Positions 59,791 to 64,000 of a stretch of DNA of 64,000 bases are shown here, piece by piece; position 1 is the first letter of the stretch, and each line of letters begins with the position of its first letter. The stretch is from Enterocloster asparagiformis (GTDB lineage Bacteria; Bacillota; Clostridia; Lachnospirales; Lachnospiraceae): contig JAGZSY010000018.1 in the NCBI GenBank assembly GCA_018380885.1, forward strand, positions 124,001 to 188,000, written 5' to 3'. The notes below the pieces were generated by a model that was given only the letters and a program-made list of their open reading frames with translations, was not told the origin of the DNA and did no database searches. Both the position numbers and the translations under genes were made by a program.

Positions 59791-61308
59791 GTGGAGGTCT
59801 ATACCGTAACCGGGAAACAGCTTGCGCTCAGAGAACCGGCCGTCAGCTCCGGCGGCGAAGGCGCGATCTATGAAATTAAGGGCTATCCGGACAGGCTGGT
59901 GAAAATTTACCATGATATCGGCGACGCCCGCAAACGCGAGGCAAAAATTGCTGAGATGATAAAAATCAGCAGGACATCCGGCTTTTGCAGCGCCAATATT
60001 GCGCGGGACATCGCATGGCCCAGGTCTCCGATCTACGACAAGGGGCGCCGCTTTATCGGGTTTGGTATGAACCGCATAGCGGCGGCCACTGAGCTGGATG
60101 ATTTGTACGCGTATCCGCCCAAGAAAAACGCAGGTGTTACAATCCGCTGGAAAATTAACTGTCTCATCAGCCTGTGCGATGTGATAGAGCGCCTGCACCG
60201 GACGGGCCAGGTGTTCGGAGACTTTAACCCTAACAATATTAAGGTCAGAAGCGACGGAACCATGGGATTTGTGGATGCCGACTCCTATCATATCATAAGC
60301 GGCGGAAGGGAATACCGCTGCGTGGTCTGCGCGCCCGGGTATGTGGCGCCTGAGCTGCTTAAAGCTTGCAAAGGCACGACCTACGCAGATTGCAGTAAGC
60401 CTACGTTTACCAGGGAGACTGATTATTTCGCGCTGGCAATCCATTGCTTTCGGATGCTCATGAACGGCTGCCATCCGTTTATCTGCGAACGGCATTTGAA
60501 AAAAGCAGGCTCAGCTCCTGCGGCCAGGCCAACGGATAAGCGGGTAGAATATGGCGAGACGCCTTTCTTTAAGAAGATACCCAATTATACCACGCCCCAT
60601 TATGCGCCGGATATTAATTCATTTCCGCCGTATATCAGAGATTTGTTCCGGCGGGCGTTTGTGGACGGCCACAACAATCCCGGCGCGCGTCCCACGGCCG
60701 GCCAGTGGAAACAGGCGCTGCTCCGGTTTTCCGGCGAGCTGAAAAGCTGCGCGGCCAATCCCGCCCACGATTACTGGAGACAGGAGGCCAAATGTCCGTA
60801 TTGCGAAGCGGACAAACGGCACGCCGCCAAAGCGCTGCCGGCTTCCGCAGCCTCACACAGCGGCGGCCCGGCGGTTTATACTGCGCGCAATGCCGCTGCG
60901 GCAGCTGCACAAAGCCCTAAGATCAGGTTCAACGCCTCCACGGTCTGGTTCTGGGCGGCCACCGTCATTGGGACTTTGGCCATGCTTGTGTATTTGAAAG
61001 AAAATATTCTTCCGCAAATATATTACGCGCTATTTGAAAATCAATCCCTGGTGTCCGTCGGTGTATACGGCAGTGTGATTTCCGGTCTGGCAGGCAGTAT
61101 TGTGTATAACGGCTGGTGGACGCCCGGACGGAGGGCGGGCTGCTATGACTGGTGGGAGTACCTGGTGTCGCCGCTGACCGCCGCGGGCTTTGTCTGCGGT
61201 TTTGGCCTGGCGATGTGCGCGGTTCTGATTGTTTTGTATCTTTTCGCCGCCTTTTTAGCCGTTGCGCTTGTCGTTGGCGCGGTGGCAGCTATGCTCACAG
61301 GAGGGTAA
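59791..61308 (+). CDS. COG4248-type protein kinase with zinc-ribbon motif and membrane helices
   Basis: 505 residues from a GTG at 59791 behind GGGGAG. Kinase parts: glycine-rich SSGGEGAIYEI near 19, Lys in LVKIYHD near 36, catalytic loop GQVFGDFNPNNI near 143 and metal Asp in FVDADSYHI near 163, then CAPGYVAPELL near 182 (APE-like). All catalytic residues seem present. A C-x5-H-x7-C-x-x-C cluster near 325-345 may bind zinc, and ~390-505 holds about four membrane helices. In TerY-P triads this kinase acts with the VWA protein and PP2C. The membrane tail parallels that of the phosphatase. Confidence 0.87.
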   Translation: MEVYTVTGKQLALREPAVSSGGEGAIYEIKGYPDRLVKIYHDIGDARKREAKIAEMIKISRTSGFCSANIARDIAWPRSPIYDKGRRFIGFGMNRIAAATELDDLYAYPPKKNAGVTIRWKINCLISLCDVIERLHRTGQVFGDFNPNNIKVRSDGTMGFVDADSYHIISGGREYRCVVCAPGYVAPELLKACKGTTYADCSKPTFTRETDYFALAIHCFRMLMNGCHPFICERHLKKAGSAPAARPTDKRVEYGETPFFKKIPNYTTPHYAPDINSFPPYIRDLFRRAFVDGHNNPGARPTAGQWKQALLRFSGELKSCAANPAHDYWRQEAKCPYCEADKRHAAKALPASAASHSGGPAVYTARNAAAAAAQSPKIRFNASTVWFWAATVIGTLAMLVYLKENILPQIYYALFENQSLVSVGVYGSVISGLAGSIVYNGWWTPGRRAGCYDWWEYLVSPLTAAGFVCGFGLAMCAVLIVLYLFAAFLAVALVVGAVAAMLTGG

Positions 61309-61314
61309 GGTCAG

Positions 61315-61596
61315 ATGGAAGCTGAATTGAACGCGTATTTAAAAAAATATTTGGAGTATTCGGACTATGCCGCGTCGGTCACAGCCCATGATTTATGCGC
61401 GGTAAAGCACGGCGATATCCGTTTTGGGTTAATGCGATGGCTCAGGAATCAGGAGACGCCCGACATTCGTGAGGGCCGGTTTTCAACGGACCTGCTGATG
61501 GCGGAATACGGGATGACGTACCCCGCAGCGCTGATTTATGTGGATTGGCTGCGCAGCGATCCGGAAACGGCCCGCAGCGCCCTTGACAGGGCATGA
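61315..61596 (+). CDS. Small unknown protein
   Basis: 93 residues, six bases after the kinase gene, behind GGAGGG. Helical, charged: LNAYLKKYLEYSDYAASVTA, then RFGLMRWLRNQETPDIREGR and YPAALIYVDWLRSDPE. No signal peptide. The C-terminal half may be a short helix-turn-helix-like or adaptor fold. Tight spacing on both sides makes it part of the operon; function unknown. Confidence 0.7.
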   Translation: MEAELNAYLKKYLEYSDYAASVTAHDLCAVKHGDIRFGLMRWLRNQETPDIREGRFSTDLLMAEYGMTYPAALIYVDWLRSDPETARSALDRA

Positions 61597-61613
61597 GATG
61601 AGGAGGTGTCCGG

Positions 61614-62276
61614 ATGACCTATCAGGAAGGGCTTTCCCTGACCGGCCCGGGGTGGGCCGGATTAAGCGAGGAAGTGAAGCTGGAAGCGCTTCAGGCCATT
61701 GAAAACCACATGGCGTTGGAAGGAGGACGGCTGCCATGTCCCGTGAGGGGAGAGTTTTTGTATACCGGTATCGATGGCATTGTCATAGGAACCTATGATC
61801 CAGGGAAGCGGACTATTTATATTAACTCCTCACAATTTGACGGGGAAGCCAAATATGGGAAAACCCCGGAAGCGCTGGTCACAGCGTGCCTGCACGAGGG
61901 CAGGCATGCATATCAGCACCAGGTGATAAACGGTATGGTGAAACATGACAACGCACAGGAAGCGGAGGAGTGGAAGGAAAATCTGTCACCCGGTCGCTAC
62001 ATATCATTCCGGCAAAACCCGCGGGCGTACTACAGCCAGCCGGTGGAAGCCGACGCCCGCTCCTTTGCGGAGGCCCGTTATCAGCAGATGACGGCGGAGC
62101 GGGAGCGTATCATTACCTCGGAGCAGATTCACGAAAATCCGGCAAAACAAATTTTTATGGAGCAGATGAATGGCCGCGGCAGGGGGGAGGCGGACCGGGC
62201 GGCGGATTACCGAAGTAGCGAGGACCGCGCCTGGCAGGATATGAACCAGACGGCGGGACAGGGGAGGTCGCTATGA
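61614..62276 (+). CDS. HExxH-motif protein (possible metallopeptidase)
   Basis: 220 residues, ATG behind GAGGAGGTG. A zinc-metallopeptidase motif reads TACLHEGRHAYQHQ near 97 (H-E-x-x-H), with EADARSFAEAR about 45 residues on as a possible third ligand. Upstream, GKRTIYINSSQFDG could be the edge strand of such a fold. The C-terminal ~60 residues are polar (DRAADYRSSEDRAWQD). No signal peptide, so cytoplasmic. The stop overlaps the next ATPase gene (ATGA). It could process a partner protein or be an inactive scaffold. Confidence 0.72.
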   Translation: MTYQEGLSLTGPGWAGLSEEVKLEALQAIENHMALEGGRLPCPVRGEFLYTGIDGIVIGTYDPGKRTIYINSSQFDGEAKYGKTPEALVTACLHEGRHAYQHQVINGMVKHDNAQEAEEWKENLSPGRYISFRQNPRAYYSQPVEADARSFAEARYQQMTAERERIITSEQIHENPAKQIFMEQMNGRGRGEADRAADYRSSEDRAWQDMNQTAGQGRSL

Positions 62277-63586
62277 TTGCGCGCAATACGTTATTGTGCG
62301 GCAGCGCCCTTGACGCAAATCCGGTGCCGGTCCTGCCCTGCGCTCCCTTTGTGTCCTTTCCCGGTTTTCATAATGGCGTGAATGCCAGGCTCGGCCTTTC
62401 AGAGGAACATTTTACCACGCACTGCCTCCTGGCCGGGGCCACGGGAGCCGGAAAAACGAACGCGTTAAAGTTTATGCTGGCGCAGTTGATTTCCCATATG
62501 ACTGTCAATGACAGTATGCTGGTCTTTGACTCCAAGCTCGACTTTACATCCAATCACCGCGTGGGAGATATGGTGATCTCCAATTGCTCCCCCACGGAGC
62601 ATGTTTGGAATATCTTTATGGACGTCGTGGCGGACGGGTGGGAGGAAAAGCCGGTGGCCCTCAACGCGGACGAGATTTCGGAAGTGATATTTTCGGATGC
62701 GGTCCGCGCCGGCTCACAGCCCTTTTTCCCCAAAGCGGCCAGGGATATCTTCTCCGCGGTTGTCCAGGCCATGACCCGATTGGGAGCCGGGGACAGTCAG
62801 TACCGCCGGGAGTTTCTTAACAACCGCGCGCTGAGGGAATACCTGTCCATGCTGGACGCAAAGCGTCTGTGCGAATTTTTGGGCCGGTTTGCGGGACTAT
62901 CGGGCGTGTTAAAATATGTGGGAAACGGCCAGTCGGATCAGGCGCTGGGGGTGTTCGCCGAATTGCAGTCCGTGATAAACCGTGTTTTGTCAAGAAATTA
63001 TGGGGAGGACGGAAGATTTTCCATGCGGAAGGCCGTGCAGGACCGAAAGGGCCGGATCGTGTTTATCGAATATGATCCGTCGTGCGGTAAATCACTCCAG
63101 CCTGTTTATCAGGTTCTGGTGGATTTGTATTTAAAGGAGGCGCTGTCGCCCCGCCGCGGGGGAACGGGCCGCGTGTATGTGGTTTGCGACGAGCTGAAAA
63201 TGCTGCCGCATTTAAACCATTTTGAGAACGCCCTCAATTTCGGCCGGTCGCTGGGAGTCTCCGTGATTGCCGGTATCCAGTCCATGGAACAGCTCTATGA
63301 AGTGTACGGCGAGCACGGGGGAAAAAACATAGCGGCGGCCTTTCAGACCGTGTTTTGCTTCCGCACAAATGACGGGGCCACCAGAGAATATATTCAGGGT
63401 ATTTTTGGAAAAAATTGTTCGGTGCTGCAATACTTAACGCCCTCCGGTAAAACAGCGGAGGAGAAAATAACGGGAAATTGCGTTGAGGATTGGGATTTCG
63501 CCGAGCTAAAGCGCGGGGAGGCCATAGTTGGCATACCCTATGAAAAGCCGTTTAAGTTCCAGTTTAACCAATACAGCAGGAGGTGA
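62273..63586 (+). CDS. Second VirD4/TraD-like ATPase
   Basis: 437 residues without membrane anchor. Canonical Walker A GATGAGKTNA near 60, a DSKLDF segment near 84 (the D-x-K strand), Walker B VYVVCDELKMLP near 301, and the sensor VIAGIQSMEQLYEVYG near 326. This is the TraD/TraG-type coupling-ATPase fold, distinct from the first ATPase of the cassette. Overlap with the HExxH gene (ATGA) shows co-translation. Without relaxase or type IV channel genes nearby, it may form a hexamer acting on DNA or protein within the TerY-P-like system. Confidence 0.85.
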   Translation: MIARNTLLCGSALDANPVPVLPCAPFVSFPGFHNGVNARLGLSEEHFTTHCLLAGATGAGKTNALKFMLAQLISHMTVNDSMLVFDSKLDFTSNHRVGDMVISNCSPTEHVWNIFMDVVADGWEEKPVALNADEISEVIFSDAVRAGSQPFFPKAARDIFSAVVQAMTRLGAGDSQYRREFLNNRALREYLSMLDAKRLCEFLGRFAGLSGVLKYVGNGQSDQALGVFAELQSVINRVLSRNYGEDGRFSMRKAVQDRKGRIVFIEYDPSCGKSLQPVYQVLVDLYLKEALSPRRGGTGRVYVVCDELKMLPHLNHFENALNFGRSLGVSVIAGIQSMEQLYEVYGEHGGKNIAAAFQTVFCFRTNDGATREYIQGIFGKNCSVLQYLTPSGKTAEEKITGNCVEDWDFAELKRGEAIVGIPYEKPFKFQFNQYSRR

Positions 63587-63590
63587 TGAT

Positions 63591-64000
63591 ATGGGCCGGG
63601 CAATGAATACGGCGGCCGCGGTGACCGCGGCCGTGGTCAATCGTTCTGCTCAAAAGAAAGCAAGGCGCAGGGCTGATAAAATCAATCAGGCGAACAGGAA
63701 TGTGGCGAACCTGGGAAGAGTTTTTTCCGACCAGTTGATCCCCTGTAATACCCAAATGGGGAATATCTGTATATCGGGCGGAACAGATCAGGTGCGGGCC
63801 GCGCTGTTGGTGCAAAATTGCCGCCAGAGCGTTTCAATCGGTGTTCCCACGATTATCCTGCATGAGGGAAACTCAGCTTTGGAACAGGCTCTGCGGCAGA
63901 ACTTTTCAGGACACCGCTATATGCGCATTGTCAACCGCTCCGATCCATATTATGAGCCGGTATTCCGGCTGTCGGACGATGGGCTCGCCAGGCTGATTGT
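63591..64000 (+). CDS. Unknown protein, possible further ATPase (3' partial)
   Basis: Open from the ATG at 63591, behind AGGAGGTGA, to the window edge (136 codons). The start has a run of small residues (NTAAAVTAAVVNRSAQKKAR), possibly a helix, then basic residues. A strand pattern NICISGGTDQVRAALLVQNC, then VGVPTIILHEGNSALEQALR, looks like a Rossmann or P-loop-type core (GG-T-D in place of a Walker A). It follows the second ATPase by four bases, so it belongs to the operon. The rest is outside the window. Confidence 0.6.
   Translation, partial: MGRAMNTAAAVTAAVVNRSAQKKARRRADKINQANRNVANLGRVFSDQLIPCNTQMGNICISGGTDQVRAALLVQNCRQSVSIGVPTIILHEGNSALEQALRQNFSGHRYMRIVNRSDPYYEPVFRLSDDGLARLI

Noticed and set aside
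51393..64000. Integrative conjugative element
   Set aside because: VirD4-like ATPases suggested it, but no relaxase, VirB4, VirB6, integrase or attachment repeats are visible in the window; a remnant cannot be excluded.
1..64000. CRISPR arrays, tRNA or rRNA genes, insertion sequences
   Set aside because: No regularly spaced repeats with unique spacers, no cloverleaf-type or rRNA sequence, and no transposase were recognised by eye.

Overview
The window looks like chromosomal DNA of a GC-rich Clostridia, most likely a Lachnospiraceae-type gut anaerobe. This is inferred from gene content: a Na+-pumping biotin decarboxylase, a CBS/DRTGG pyrophosphatase, VanW and YitT proteins, a T-box leader, strong AGGAGG ribosome sites and many TTG/GTG starts. 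No rRNA, tRNA, CRISPR, transposase, integrase or relaxase was recognised.

Layout. 1-8219: a sugar operon with the end of an RpiR-type regulator, a split transketolase, a PfkB kinase, an Fbp/Afu-type ABC transporter and a class II aldolase; the gene set suggests import and cleavage of a phosphorylated or unusual sugar. 8216-8914: a T-box leader with a probable Tyr specifier, followed not by a synthetase but by a 76-residue S4 domain resembling the C-terminus of TyrRS. 8966-12627: unknown membrane or secreted proteins, a YitT protein and a possible structured RNA. 12673-13884: aspartate kinase. 14057-19588: a Na+-transporting decarboxylase operon with two different carboxyltransferases sharing one biotin carrier and one membrane pump, interrupted by a palindromic repeat. 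19730-22125: a secreted subtilase and a divergent RpiR regulator. 22238-27226: glycogen phosphorylase, AraC regulator and 4-alpha-glucanotransferase. 27355-33568: a LysR-controlled tripartite tricarboxylate-type transporter with a glycerophosphodiesterase and a LarA-like nickel-pincer isomerase homologue. 33678-42099: rhodanese lipoprotein, VanW protein, pyrophosphatase, flavin reductase, shikimate-kinase-like protein and several unknowns. 42089-45666: class A penicillin-binding protein and a TetR regulator.

45734-51158 is a compact TetR-controlled set for carrier-protein acyl chemistry: phosphopantetheinyl transferase, SCP2-like protein, alpha/beta hydrolase, free-standing condensation-type acyltransferase, acyl carrier protein and adenylating ligase. 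It resembles a fully dissected one-module assembly line with an unknown product.

51393 to the right edge is an accessory cassette with visibly more AT-rich codon use. It carries two VirD4/TraG-like ATPases without any other conjugation gene, repeat-containing proteins (one frameshifted), a TerY-like VWA protein, a PP2C phosphatase fused to a DedA/VTT-type membrane domain, a COG4248-type protein kinase with C-terminal membrane helices, a small unknown, an HExxH protein and a final ORF running off the window. The VWA-PP2C-kinase trio matches the TerY-P triad; its coupling to two conjugation-type ATPases, with both kinase and phosphatase tethered to the membrane, is the best candidate here for an undescribed system, possibly defence or envelope-stress signalling.
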